NCBI RefSeq assembly: GCF_015477805.1
Contig: NZ_JADLQL010000004.1
Span: 186,001-250,000, forward strand
DNA from: Nocardia flavorosea
GTDB lineage: Bacteria; Actinomycetota; Actinomycetes; Mycobacteriales; Mycobacteriaceae
DNA length: 64,000 nt
Reading direction: 5' to 3'
Shown here: positions 43,031-52,077 of the stretch, in pieces
How positions within the stretch are numbered: the stretch's first letter is position 1
Layout: every line of letters begins with the position of its first letter
Position numbers and translations under genes: made by a program
Notes under the pieces: model-generated
Seen by the model: the letters and a program-made list of their open reading frames with translations, nothing else
Database searches by the model: none
What the model was told of the DNA's origin: nothing

Positions 43031-43776
43031 TGCCGGCACCCACGCTGGTAGCGGTGGCGCACGGCAGCCGGGATCCCCGGTCTGCCGCCACCGTCGCCGC
43101 GCTCATGGACCAGGTGCGCGCGGTCCGTCCGGATGTGCCCGCGCATCTGGCGTTCCTGGACCTGAACGCGCCCTCGGTCGGGCAGGTTCTGGACGCGGTG
43201 GCCGGGTCCGGCGAAACCCGCGCCGTGGTGGTCCCGCTGCTGCTGGGCAGTGCTTTCCATGCCCGGGTGGACCTGCCCGGATTGCTGGCGGAGGCGACGG
43301 CCCGGCAGCGGCGCCTCCAGGTCGTCCAGGCCGATGTTCTCGGCGCGGACCCGCGGCTGGTCTCAGTACTGCACAACCGGGTCGACGCGGTCTGCGCGGC
43401 CCACGGGTGGACCACACCGGACGACAACGTGGGGGTCGCCCTGGCCGCAGTCGGATCGTCGTCGGCGGCCGCGAACCGCACTACTGCCCGCCTGGCGCGC
43501 CGATTCGCCACGCAGACCGGCTACCGGACGGAAGTATGTTTCGTCACTGCCCAACCGTCGCTGACGCGCGCCGTGCGGCGGTTACGTGCACGCGGCGCCG
43601 GAAAACTTCTGGTCACCCCTTGGTTCCTCGCCCCCGGCCTGCTCACCGACCGCCTGCTGGCCGAGGACCCCGGCCTGCCGCACGCCGCGGTGCTGGGGCC
43701 GGATCCCGCACTCGCCGAAGTGGTGTGGAACCGCTACGACGCGGCGGCGGCCGGGAACCTTCCTCTCTCGGCCTGA
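43030..43776 (+). CDS. Sirohydrochlorin ferrochelatase (CbiX/SirB-like)
   Basis: The 248-residue protein has two CbiX repeats: the first starts LVAVAHGSRDPRSAATV with the metal-binding HGSRD, the second carries TPWFLAPGLLTDRLLAE. It should insert ferrous iron into sirohydrochlorin to make the siroheme required by SirA. Its position at the end of the sirA-cysHDN operon supports a siroheme role rather than cobalt chelation for vitamin B12, which cannot be excluded. Corresponds to Rv2393 of M. tuberculosis. Starts within the cysN stop codon. Confidence 0.9.
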   Translation: MPAPTLVAVAHGSRDPRSAATVAALMDQVRAVRPDVPAHLAFLDLNAPSVGQVLDAVAGSGETRAVVVPLLLGSAFHARVDLPGLLAEATARQRRLQVVQADVLGADPRLVSVLHNRVDAVCAAHGWTTPDDNVGVALAAVGSSSAAANRTTARLARRFATQTGYRTEVCFVTAQPSLTRAVRRLRARGAGKLLVTPWFLAPGLLTDRLLAEDPGLPHAAVLGPDPALAEVVWNRYDAAAAGNLPLSA

Positions 43777-44150
43777 CCCGGTTAAGGGCAAGCACCGGAA
43801 TAACTGCGCACCGGTCGGATCGTCTTTCTCGGACTCGGCCTGCCGTCGGCGGTCCGCCCCGGGACCGCTGACGCCGACTCCCGGCCCGGCGATCTCCCTG
43901 CACCGAAGTTCTGCTCGGTGTAAATCTTCGTCATCGGTAATTCTTTTCGAAGTACCCGTCCGCGCGTGATTCGCCCAGGACGTCCGGGCGCGATTCGCTC
44001 GGGCAGTCCTGCCGATCCGGATCGCCGAACGCGGTGTCGTAGCGGAGTCAACTCGCCGGCGGTGGGCGGGGCGGTCGATGTGACCGGGTACTGCGCCGGG
44101 TCACCGGTCGGACCGGGGCGCGCCGGTGCGATGCTGCCGCCGCTCGAGGC
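43777..44150. other. Intergenic stretch between convergent genes
   Basis: This 374-base gap lies between the chelatase and the HAD phosphatase, which face each other. I see no gene and no clear terminator, only short imperfect inverted repeats. AT-richer sequence at about 43915-43965 has no recognisable promoter role. Confidence 0.6.
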
Positions 44151-44948
44151 TCAGAACCAGCGTTCCAGGACGGCGGCCACCCCGTCGGCCGTGACATCGG
44201 CGGTGACCTCGTCGACGATCTCGTGCAGTTCGACGGGCGCGTTCGCCATGGCGACGGAATGCCCGGCCCAGGCGAACATCTCACGGTCGTTGAACCCGTC
44301 CCCGATGGCCAGGGTGGCCTCGCGTGGAATGTCCAATGCCCGGCGCAGCCGCTCCAACGCCCAGCCCTTGGACACGCCGCGACGGGAGATCGTGAGCCAA
44401 GGGCCGAACTCGCCGTAGACCCAACTGATATCCGGAACGGCCAGGGTTTGCAGCAGACCGCGCATCTCGGGCACCGACCCCTCGGGCCACCAGCAGTTCA
44501 GCCGGGGCGTGGGCACGCTGCACAGCGTGTGATGATCGACCACCACATACTCTCCGCCCGCGTAGTACTCCCCGGGGCTCATGCCGGTCGCCCAGAATCC
44601 CTTCCCCACCTGTTCCGCGGTGAAGACCATATCGGGGAACAGTTCCCGCAGCGCCGTCACCGCCGGCCGCGGATCGAAAGTGTGCACCGCGGTCGGTTCG
44701 GCCGCTTCGATATCGATGTGCACCGCGCCGTTCGAACAGATGGCGTGCCCGCGCACGAGACCCAGTTCGGCCAGCACCGGCCGGGTGGTCACCGCGGTCC
44801 GCCCGGTGCTCACCACGACGTGCGCACCCGCCGCAACCGCCGCACGAACCGTTGCCGCTACCCGATCGGTGACCGGCGCACCGGTTTTCAGCAACGTGCC
44901 ATCCACATCCAACGCGATCAGCCGCGGCGGGCCCCCGTCGACATCCAC
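44151..44948 (-). CDS. HAD-superfamily hydrolase, Cof type
   Basis: The 265-residue protein has the Cof-type HAD motifs: I at IALDVDGTLL, II at VVVSTGRTAV, III with a lysine after WLTISRRGVSKGWAL, and IV at GDGFNDREMF. The large C2B cap between motifs II and III fits sugar- or nucleotide-phosphate phosphatases. The start is GTG at 44948. The substrate cannot be told from sequence. It is not clearly tied to its neighbours. Confidence 0.9.
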   Translation of the reverse strand: MDVDGGPPRLIALDVDGTLLKTGAPVTDRVAATVRAAVAAGAHVVVSTGRTAVTTRPVLAELGLVRGHAICSNGAVHIDIEAAEPTAVHTFDPRPAVTALRELFPDMVFTAEQVGKGFWATGMSPGEYYAGGEYVVVDHHTLCSVPTPRLNCWWPEGSVPEMRGLLQTLAVPDISWVYGEFGPWLTISRRGVSKGWALERLRRALDIPREATLAIGDGFNDREMFAWAGHSVAMANAPVELHEIVDEVTADVTADGVAAVLERWF

Positions 44949-45202
44949 CCGTCGATTCTCTCGCGAACAGGCGTACCCGTCACCGGATTTTCCCGGATCC
45001 CCTCCGGTCCGCTGCCTGCTCGGGATGGCTGATCAGCCGGTTCCCGCTGCCACATGTTCGCGCCGTCGACCAGTTCGTTCATGGTCACGAACTAGCGATC
45101 TCCTCGAGATCGACAGCACCCCGCATGATTCGATCGTGCGAGATCTCGAGCGCAGCCTGGTCGCGCAGCTTGCCGATTCCGTCCGCAGCACGGCGGGCAC
45201 GG

Positions 45203-47521
45203 TCAGTTGTCGGAACCCCCGCCCGAGGACTTCCCGCGTGAACCTTTGCTCCGGGACGATCCGCCGTCACTGCCGGAGGAACTGGAGCCGCCGGACTCCG
45301 AACCCCGGGATTTCGACCCCTTCGACGAATCGGAGTCGCCGGAATCCGAGCCGCCGCGGCCACTGGAAAAACCGCCGCCGAACCCACCGGAATCGCTGTG
45401 GGAACCGCCGGACGAATCGGATTTCCCGGAAGTGAACCCGCCCGGACCGCCGCCGAAACCGCCCCCTCCGTATCCACCCGAATCGCCCGCACCGAAACCA
45501 CCCGAGCCGAAACCACCCGAGTCACCCGCACCGAACCCGCCCGAGCCGAAACCACCCGGATCACCCATACCGGAACCGCCCGAGCCGAAACCACCCGGAT
45601 CACCCATACCGGAACCGCCCGAGCCGAAACCACCCGAGTCACCCATACCGGACCCGCCCGAGCCGAAACCACCCGGGCCGAGACCACCCGAATCACCAGT
45701 GCCGTATCCGCCCGAGTCACCAGTGCCGTATCCGCCCGAATCGCCTGCCCCGTAACCACCCGAGTCACCCGTGCCCACACCACCCGGATCACCCGAGCCG
45801 ACACCACCCGAGCCACCCGTGCCGACACCACCCGGATCACCCGCACCGACACCGCCCGGGTTTCCGGTGCCGGTTCCGTCGTCCTCCGGCCCCGGTGCCG
45901 AGGAATCGCCCGCACCGCCCGGCGTCGACCATCCGTCGCCCGGCGAGTTCTCGCCACCGGGCCTGTTCCCCCCCGGTACCCCCGGTACTCCGGGGTTGCC
46001 GATATCGGGGAGTCCCGGGACCCCGCCGGTACCGTTGTCCGGACCCTGTTCCGGTTCATCGGTTTCTCCACCTGGCCGGTCGCCGGGCGGATCGAGAACG
46101 GGCGGATCGCCCGGATCGGGCACACCGGGTAGTTCTGTGCCCGGGGTTTCCGGCTCCGCCGGTCCCGGCTCGGGCCGCGCCGGGATATCGGGGCGTTGGA
46201 AGGGAATCGGATTCTGGAACCGCGCCGGATCGCTGTAGGGGGATCGGTTGTCGGCGTGGCGGTCACGGGGTGAGGTATGCGAGTCGCTACGGTCGCCCTT
46301 CCGATCCGGTGCCGGCGCCACCGCGGGCCCGGGCATGGGCGGGCCGTACGGTCGCGACACCCCGGCGGGAGCGATACGCGGCCCGGTGGTCAGCGGAGCA
46401 TAGGACACACTCCATCCCGCGCCGGAGCGTTCCACCTGCGCCTCGCCGTGTATTTCGTACAGCACCGCGCCGGGAGTCTGCAGCGGCAACCGGTCCGGCT
46501 CGGGCACCACGGTATCGGCGGCACCGTTGCCCAGGATGGTGGCCGCGGACATGGCGACCGCGGAGAATACGGCGGCCCCGGAGAAGATCGGGGCGTGCGC
46601 GGCCCGCGACGAGGCGGCCAGCGGAACGCTTTCCGCGGCCATGGCGGCGGCGCCGAGCGCCACACAGTGCGCCGAATCGGCGGCTATCGTCACCGGTATG
46701 TCCAGTTCGGCGAGGGTTTCGGCGACCTGCGGCGGGCGAGCCGCACCGCCGACCACCAGGATCCGGTCGATATCGGACAGTGCCACCCCGGCCGAGCGCA
46801 CCGCACCGCGCACCACCTCGAGCGAATCCCGGATATGTTCGCGGCGCAGCCCTTCGGGATCGACGAAGGACATCAGCGAGACGGTGCCGGTATCGGGTTC
46901 GGCCGGACCTATCGCCCGGTCACCCGCGCACCGGGCGATCATCGCCCCGAGCGGGCGGCCACCGAAATCGTAGGAGCGCACCGGTTTCCCGACGATCGGA
47001 TGATCCGGCCAGTCCGGGCCGGTGCGTACCACCGCGATATCGAGGCTGTTGCCGCCCAGGTCGTAGACCAGGACGAATCCGGTGTCCAGTGGGCCGTGTT
47101 CGGTATCGAGCCATTGCGCGGCGGCCACCGGTTCCGGAACCAGTTGGACATGCCCGGCACCCGCGAGGTCGAGGCTCTGCCGGAGCAGGCCGAGTTGTTT
47201 GTCGCTGTATCCGGCCGGATGGGTGGCAACCACAGCGGGGGCGGGTTCGGCGGCGACAAGCCCCTGCACGACCGAGGCGAAGATGGTGGCCGGCGACCAG
47301 ATCCGGCCGTCGACGTAGACCGATTCCGGGTCGCGTCCCAGGTCGGCGAATTCGCTGAGTGCCGTGGAGAATCGGGTGATACCGCCGAGTCTCGCGCTCC
47401 CGCGGTCGTCGAATCCGACCGCCGTCCGCCGTGTCCGCACGATCGGCCGGGTTCCGTGTTCGCCGACCCGCGCCGAGACAACGTTCACCGTGCCGATGCT
47501 TATACCCAGCCCAGAAGTCAT
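45203..47521 (-). CDS. Hsp70-like ATPase with long glycine-rich repeat tail
   Basis: The 772-residue protein begins MTSGLGISIGTVNVVSARV, an Hsp70/actin-fold phosphate-1 loop. Further motifs are VVATHPAGYSDKQ, the phosphate-2 loop VLVYDLGGNSLDIAVV near residue 170, and the adenosine loop ILVVGGAARPPQVAETL near 285. The ATPase domain ends by about residue 330. A hydrophobic segment (IFSGAAVFSAVAMSAATILG) follows near 325-350 and may be a membrane helix. There is no substrate-binding domain; instead a Pro-rich linker (about 390-540) leads to a Gly/Ser/Asp repeat of about 13 residues (GGFGSGGSGMGDP) up to about 690 and a charged Ser-rich end. Function unknown. Confidence 0.85.
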   Translation of the reverse strand: MTSGLGISIGTVNVVSARVGEHGTRPIVRTRRTAVGFDDRGSARLGGITRFSTALSEFADLGRDPESVYVDGRIWSPATIFASVVQGLVAAEPAPAVVATHPAGYSDKQLGLLRQSLDLAGAGHVQLVPEPVAAAQWLDTEHGPLDTGFVLVYDLGGNSLDIAVVRTGPDWPDHPIVGKPVRSYDFGGRPLGAMIARCAGDRAIGPAEPDTGTVSLMSFVDPEGLRREHIRDSLEVVRGAVRSAGVALSDIDRILVVGGAARPPQVAETLAELDIPVTIAADSAHCVALGAAAMAAESVPLAASSRAAHAPIFSGAAVFSAVAMSAATILGNGAADTVVPEPDRLPLQTPGAVLYEIHGEAQVERSGAGWSVSYAPLTTGPRIAPAGVSRPYGPPMPGPAVAPAPDRKGDRSDSHTSPRDRHADNRSPYSDPARFQNPIPFQRPDIPARPEPGPAEPETPGTELPGVPDPGDPPVLDPPGDRPGGETDEPEQGPDNGTGGVPGLPDIGNPGVPGVPGGNRPGGENSPGDGWSTPGGAGDSSAPGPEDDGTGTGNPGGVGAGDPGGVGTGGSGGVGSGDPGGVGTGDSGGYGAGDSGGYGTGDSGGYGTGDSGGLGPGGFGSGGSGMGDSGGFGSGGSGMGDPGGFGSGGSGMGDPGGFGSGGFGAGDSGGFGSGGFGAGDSGGYGGGGFGGGPGGFTSGKSDSSGGSHSDSGGFGGGFSSGRGGSDSGDSDSSKGSKSRGSESGGSSSSGSDGGSSRSKGSRGKSSGGGSDN
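45470..45866. repeat. Tandem repeat coding for Gly-rich units
   Basis: Units with the core ACCCGGATCACCCATACC recur; the clearest have a 39-base period (13 codons) at about 45540-45670, with shorter variants outside. The repeat lies wholly inside the Hsp70-like gene and encodes GGFGSGGSGMGDP/S-type units. It is not a CRISPR array, because there are no unique spacers. Such tracts are prone to length change by slippage. Confidence 0.8.
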
Positions 47522-47935
47522 TTGCCATCCCGTCAACGCACCGAGACCACGTCCTGCGAAAAAGCCATGGGCGCGGTCGTTTTCCAAACAGCGACCACAG
47601 GTTAGCTGCAACGGCTGGAATTAATCGAATTATCGGCGATGAAAGATGAAGTTACAGAACAACTCCCCGAATACCGGCACTGAAACAAACCGGCAGTTCA
47701 ATTGTCCGTCGCGGCCGAAATCAGTTCTGAACTGGGGATATACCGCAAATAAGCGAGGACATGCCCCTGTCCGCCGAACTGTCCGCCCGCAAGCCCTGAT
47801 GACATCCGGAGGCCCGGCACGGCGTGACTACCGGCCGGTAACCAATCAATTGCTACCACGGAGGAATTCGCGCCACGCAAACGAAGACCGCCCGCCCGGT
47901 GTGATACCGGACGGGCGGAAGACGACGGGTTGCCC
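47522..47935. other. Intergenic stretch upstream of the Hsp70-like gene
   Basis: This 414-base gap lies between the start of the Hsp70-like gene and the end of the ferredoxin reductase gene, both on the minus strand. The part near 47600-47760 is unusually AT-rich for this genome and probably holds the Hsp70-like promoter. The part near 47888 has a terminator hairpin. I see no coding sequence. Confidence 0.65.
47888..47918. terminator. Hairpin terminator after the ferredoxin reductase gene
   Basis: A 13-bp stem with one mismatch (CCGCCCGCCCGGT with ACCGGACGGGCGG) encloses GTGAT. It sits 18 bases past the reductase stop on the minus strand and should end that transcript. Confidence 0.8.
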
Positions 47936-49525
47936 TCAGGCGCGAGCGAACAAGCGGCGCACCGGCTCGGCGGTGCGGGCCACCGCACCCGCGGCCCGGA
48001 CCTGCGGCCGGCGCTGCCGCAGCAGCCGGTCGAACCCGTCGGCGGTCCCCGCGGGCTCGGCCAGCCGGCCGGTATTGAAATCACCGGCCAGCTGCTGCAC
48101 GGTCTCCTGGGCACAGGATTTATTGGTGCCGATGAATCCGGTGGGACCGCGTTTGATCCAGCCGGTGACGTACGCGCCGGTGAGCACCTCGCCGGCCGCA
48201 CCCGTCAGGACCCGGCCGGCCCGGTTCGGGATGATCCCGCGCTGTTCGTCGAACGGCAGGCCGGGCGTGGGCACCCCGCGATAGCCGACCGAGGTGAGCA
48301 CCAATCCGGTCTCGAGGAGTCCGGTATCACCCGTGGCGACCGCCCGGACCCGGCCGTCGTCTCCCGCCACCAGCTCGGTCCGGTCCACTTCGATGCCGGT
48401 CACCGCGTCGGGCCCGAGGATGCGGCTCGGTGCGCTCTGATAGCGGAATACGATCCGCCGGCGCTGCCCGAACGGCCGGTCGGCCACCCGGTGCAGTAAT
48501 TTCAGCTTCTGCTCCACCTGATACGGCAGGTCGCCGGACAGCGGCGGCAGATCGCCCTCGACGGCGATATCCACATCGGCGCCCAGCAGCCCGACGAACT
48601 CCGGGACGGTGAAGGCCGATTCGGCGGGACCGCGCCGGCCCAGCACCACGACCTCACGTACTTCGCTGCGCCGCAACGCTTCGAGCGCGATCGGCGAGAT
48701 ATCGCTGCCGGCCAGGGTTTCCGGATCGATGGTGAGGATCCGGGCCACGTCGAGAGCAACGTTTCCGTTGCCGACCACGACCACTCGGCGCTGAGACAGG
48801 TCGAATTCGTGGTCGACGTGATCGGGATGCCCGTTGTACCAGGCCACGAAATCGGTGGCGGAGACGTTTCCGGCCAGACCTTCCCCCGGGATGCCGAGCT
48901 TGCGGTCGGCGGAAGCGCCGACCGCATACACGACGGCATGGTGGTAGGCGAGCAGTTCTTCGTGCGAGATATGTTTGCCGATCTCGATATCGAAGTACGA
49001 CCCGAACCCGGGCTGCCGCGACATCACATCGAACAGATCGGCGACCTTACGGGTCTTCCCGTGATCCGGTGCCACACCGTAGCGGGCCAGGCCGTAGGGC
49101 ACCGGCAGCCGGTCGAATACGGTCACGCGCACGTCCGGCTGGGTGAGCAGTTCATCGGCTGCATACATGGCCGAGGGCCCGGAGCCGACCACCGCGACCC
49201 GCAGCGGTCCGCGGCCGGCGGTATCGATCGGCGGTGCCGGTACCGGCTGGGCGAGAATCGGGCGGGGCCGCGACTGCCGGTAGAAATCGGCGTTGATCTC
49301 GATGAACGGCTTCTGTTCCTCGGTCAGTTTCTTCGACGAGGTGATGGCGTCCACCGGGCAGGCCGAGGCGCAGGCGCCGCAGTCCACGCAGGCGGCCGGG
49401 TCGACGTAGAGCATCTCGGCGGTCCGGAAATCCGGTTCGTCGGGGGTCGGGTGGATGCAGTTGACCGGGCAGGCGTAGACGCAGGAGGCGTCGCTACAGC
49501 AGGACTGGGTGACGACGTAGGGCAT
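47936..49525 (-). CDS. fprB: FprB-type ferredoxin-NADP reductase with N-terminal 2[4Fe-4S] ferredoxin domain
   Basis: The 529-residue protein joins a ferredoxin domain with two cysteine sets (CCSDASCVYACPVNC and CVDCGACASACPVDA, residues 9-55) to an adrenodoxin-reductase-like flavoprotein: FAD loop VAVVGSGPSAMYAADEL, VPYGLARYGVAPDHGKT, and NADP loop VVVVGNGNVALDVARIL. It should pass electrons from NADPH to ferredoxins or directly to an acceptor. It lies 16 bases after an AurF-type diiron oxygenase on the same strand; M. tuberculosis has the same pair (Rv0885, fprB Rv0886). The reductase is the likely electron donor. Confidence 0.95.
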   Translation of the reverse strand: MPYVVTQSCCSDASCVYACPVNCIHPTPDEPDFRTAEMLYVDPAACVDCGACASACPVDAITSSKKLTEEQKPFIEINADFYRQSRPRPILAQPVPAPPIDTAGRGPLRVAVVGSGPSAMYAADELLTQPDVRVTVFDRLPVPYGLARYGVAPDHGKTRKVADLFDVMSRQPGFGSYFDIEIGKHISHEELLAYHHAVVYAVGASADRKLGIPGEGLAGNVSATDFVAWYNGHPDHVDHEFDLSQRRVVVVGNGNVALDVARILTIDPETLAGSDISPIALEALRRSEVREVVVLGRRGPAESAFTVPEFVGLLGADVDIAVEGDLPPLSGDLPYQVEQKLKLLHRVADRPFGQRRRIVFRYQSAPSRILGPDAVTGIEVDRTELVAGDDGRVRAVATGDTGLLETGLVLTSVGYRGVPTPGLPFDEQRGIIPNRAGRVLTGAAGEVLTGAYVTGWIKRGPTGFIGTNKSCAQETVQQLAGDFNTGRLAEPAGTADGFDRLLRQRRPQVRAAGAVARTAEPVRRLFARA

Positions 49526-49541
49526 CGAGTGGACCCGTCGC

Positions 49542-50555
49542 TCAGGCGGCGGCGCCGGGCACGGCGCGCAGCGGTTCGGAACGGTACCGGGTGGTGTGCC
49601 CGGCGATTCCCAGCATCTTCCAGACCCGCTTGGCGACCGGGTTCATCAGGCCGATATCGTGCGCCAGGGCGCGGACGTCACCGAAGTAGTCGCTGAAGGT
49701 CTGCTTGGCTTCGGCGGAACCGTAGAACAGTTCCTTGCGCACGCTGTCGGGGATATCGAATTCCGCGAAGAAGGTTTTGGGCGGGGTCGCGATGGCGCGG
49801 CCCAGGATCCACATGATCACCGGCATGGCCAGCGACAGGACGAACTTGTTGCGCCGCGACGATTCCGGTACATGCTGCTTGAGGAATTCGTGCGCGAAGG
49901 AGATGTGCCGCGCCTCCTCGGCCACATGGATCGCCATCACACCGCGCATGATCGGGTGCACTTCCTCGCCGGAGCGCAGGATGTCCTTCTGGATGTGGTC
50001 GATGGGTTCTTCGCCGGCCAGCACGGCCATGAAGAAAAGGTTCGGGAAGGCCACCGCGACCGGTACCGCAAGGTGCCGCAGCTGCCGGACCAGCGGGCCC
50101 ATACCGGGGACGTCGACACCGATCCGGTTCACCATCTCCTGGAACATCAGGGTGTGGTTGTGCTCCTCGATCATCTCGTGGGAGCAGTAGCGGAACTCCG
50201 GGTCACCGTTGGGCAGCCCGAAAACGTGCTGCATCATGCCGCTGATGAGGATGGCCTCGAACTGCAGGCCGACCTTGGCGACATTGGCCTGGCGGTACTT
50301 GCCGAGTTCGATCTTCTGTTCCTGCGACAGCGCCTGGTACCAGGGGTGCCGGCCGAGGGTGTCGGCGGAAACGGGCAGGATCCAGCGTTCCGGCCGCGCG
50401 TTCACGTCGAAGTCCGGGTGGTCCCAGTCGATGTCTTCGAACGGGTCGAAATGCCGGTTGACCGAGCCTTCCGACAGCAGCAGCAGCTTTTCCGCGTACT
50501 CCTGGGCCTGAGCGACCAACTGGTCGTCGGAGACCGTGGTGGCTGAAGACGTCAT
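49542..50555 (-). CDS. AurF-like diiron oxygenase
   Basis: The 337-residue helical protein has ferritin-like metal-ligand motifs: EAILISGMMQHVFGL, EMIEEHNHTLMFQEM and HVAEEARHISFAHEFL, each with Glu and His spaced as in AurF N-oxygenases and related diiron enzymes. AurF oxidises arylamines; the substrate here is unknown. I prefer ATG at 50555 (MTSSATTVSDDQLV), because GAGAGG lies seven bases upstream; an ATG six bases earlier is possible. It is followed by the FprB reductase, a plausible electron supplier. A palindrome at 50584-50610 may control the pair. Confidence 0.88.
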   Translation of the reverse strand: MTSSATTVSDDQLVAQAQEYAEKLLLLSEGSVNRHFDPFEDIDWDHPDFDVNARPERWILPVSADTLGRHPWYQALSQEQKIELGKYRQANVAKVGLQFEAILISGMMQHVFGLPNGDPEFRYCSHEMIEEHNHTLMFQEMVNRIGVDVPGMGPLVRQLRHLAVPVAVAFPNLFFMAVLAGEEPIDHIQKDILRSGEEVHPIMRGVMAIHVAEEARHISFAHEFLKQHVPESSRRNKFVLSLAMPVIMWILGRAIATPPKTFFAEFDIPDSVRKELFYGSAEAKQTFSDYFGDVRALAHDIGLMNPVAKRVWKMLGIAGHTTRYRSEPLRAVPGAAA

Positions 50556-51003
50556 CGTCATGCCTCTCGTCAATGATTCCGGCTTAACTGTTTCCCATAG
50601 TTACAGCTAAAGCGAGGTACGTCAACACGACCACTCACGCAATGGGATCACGATCGAAAAGACCACGACATCAGGCCAGGTCAGCCCACACTTCGAGCAG
50701 CGGAGCCGGCACTCTGCCGGCAGGAGCGGCCACCCGCCCCCGACCCGCGCTCCGAGCTCCCCGAGAAGCTGCGGTTACAGCTGACCGTTCGGTTCGCCGA
50801 TGGAACACGGCCCGCACGGACACTCGCATCACCTCGACATCGGACCGACGACCATACGCCCGATCAGCACAGCCGCGATCACACGGAATACATCGCCGGC
50901 CCCAGCACCATCCGCATCCGCGGCAGCGCCGGCCCGAAGCCCCGCCCGGCGATCGACCTCGACGGTGCGCGCGTCTGCACCCCCGAAACGGGGCGGGACA
51001 GTC
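50556..51003. other. Intergenic stretch upstream of the diiron oxygenase
   Basis: This 448-base gap lies between cysA (ending at 51004) and the diiron oxygenase (starting at 50555), both on the minus strand. It holds the operator-like palindrome at 50584-50610 and a small CCCCG-AAA-CGGGG hairpin at 50981-50993, just past the cysA stop, that could terminate the sulfate operon. A plus-strand frame from about 50640 has high-GC third positions but no start codon I trust; I do not call a gene. Confidence 0.55.
50584..50610. promoter_or_regulatory. Imperfect palindrome upstream of the diiron oxygenase, operator candidate
   Basis: TTAACTGT (50584-50591) and ACAGCTAA (50603-50610) match as inverted arms at seven of eight bases around an 11-base centre. 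The site lies 29-55 bases before the diiron oxygenase start. Size and symmetry fit a TetR-type repressor, but no such regulator adjoins it. Confidence 0.45.
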
Positions 51004-51999
51004 CTACGCGACCGGCAGGTCCGGGATCCGGGTCGCGCGGGCGTACACGGTCTCCCCCTCGGCCAGCCGCATCGCCTCGGCATCGCCGCGGGTCACCTGC
51101 GCGACGAACAGGTCACCGGTCGCCGCATTGCGCATCTCCACCCGGACCTCGAACCCGAGTCGCACGATCCGTTCGATCGTCGCCCGGGTGACCCCCGCCG
51201 ATTCCGCCGTCCCCTCGTAGGCGGCCAGCGCCATACTCGGATCCCGGCCGACGCGGATATCGTGCGGCCGCACCAGGTGGCCGTTCAACCGCGCCACCGC
51301 ACCGAGGAAGGTCATGACGAATTCGCTGGCCGGCCGGTCGTAGACATCTTCGGGACTGCCGACCTGTTCGATCCGGCCGGCGTTCATCACCGCGATCCGG
51401 TCCGCGACGTCGAGCGCTTCCTCCTGGTCATGGGTCACCAGCACGGTGGTCACATGCACTTCTTCGTGCAGACGGCGCAGCCAGCTGCGCAGATCCGCGC
51501 GCACCTTGGCGTCCAGCGCCCCGAACGGCTCGTCCAGCAGCAGCACCTGCGGATCGACGGCCAGCGCCCGCGCCAGCGCCATCCGCTGGCGCTGGCCACC
51601 GGAGAGCTGCGCCGGATACCGGTGCTGGAACCCGTCGAGCCCTACGATCCCCAGCAACTCGTCCACCCGTTTGGCGATCTCGTTCTTGGGCCGTTTGCGG
51701 ATGGTCAGGCCGAAGGCGACATTGTCGCGGACCGTCATATGCTTGAACGCCGCGTAGTGCTGGAAGACGAACCCGATATCGCGTTTCTGCGGCGGCACCC
51801 GGGTCACATCGCGACCGCTGATGGTCACCACACCCGAATCGAGGTTCTCCAGCCCGGCGATCGACCGCAGCAGGGTCGACTTCCCGGAACCGGAGGGGCC
51901 GAGCAGAGCCGTCAGCTCACCGGAGGGGATCTCCAGGCTGACATCGTCGAGGGCGGCGAAAGAACCGTAGTTCTTGCGCGCATTGGTCACGGTGATCAT
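51004..51999 (-). CDS. cysA: Sulfate ABC transporter ATP-binding protein CysA
   Basis: The 331-residue protein powers sulfate and thiosulfate import. It has Walker A GPSGSGKSTLL, Q-loop FVFQHYAAFKHM, signature LSGGQRQRMALARAL, Walker B LLLDEPFGALD and H-loop VLVTHDQEEALD. A C-terminal regulatory TOBE-like part follows (RPHDIRVGRD). The ATG at 51999 sits 78 bases past the cysW stop. It is the last gene of the sulfate uptake operon. Confidence 0.95.
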   Translation of the reverse strand: MITVTNARKNYGSFAALDDVSLEIPSGELTALLGPSGSGKSTLLRSIAGLENLDSGVVTISGRDVTRVPPQKRDIGFVFQHYAAFKHMTVRDNVAFGLTIRKRPKNEIAKRVDELLGIVGLDGFQHRYPAQLSGGQRQRMALARALAVDPQVLLLDEPFGALDAKVRADLRSWLRRLHEEVHVTTVLVTHDQEEALDVADRIAVMNAGRIEQVGSPEDVYDRPASEFVMTFLGAVARLNGHLVRPHDIRVGRDPSMALAAYEGTAESAGVTRATIERIVRLGFEVRVEMRNAATGDLFVAQVTRGDAEAMRLAEGETVYARATRIPDLPVA

Positions 52000-52077
52000 G
52001 GGCGGCCTCCGGCGTGCACGGTCACGAAATCTCCTTCGAAGCTGGTTCACGCGGTCCGCGGCGGCGGAGGTAGCGCA

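Noticed and set aside
45470..45866. CRISPR-like direct repeats
   Set aside because: Repeats are contiguous, in frame and coding, with no spacers.
45085..46266. Long minus-strand frame (393 aa) with VIRVVSARV repeats
   Set aside because: It is an out-of-frame reading of the Gly-rich repeat of the Hsp70-like gene, with implausible Arg/Val repeats.
46277..47605. 442-residue plus-strand frame opposite the Hsp70-like gene
   Set aside because: Antisense to the ATPase domain, whose loops match Hsp70; no independent evidence.
50640..51003. Plus-strand frame before cysA with high-GC third positions (TDDHTPDQHSRDHTEYIAG), and a His-rich frame at 50800 (MEHGPHGHSHH)
   Set aside because: No credible start or ribosome site, and both run antisense into cysA. 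A decayed gene remnant is possible but unsupported.
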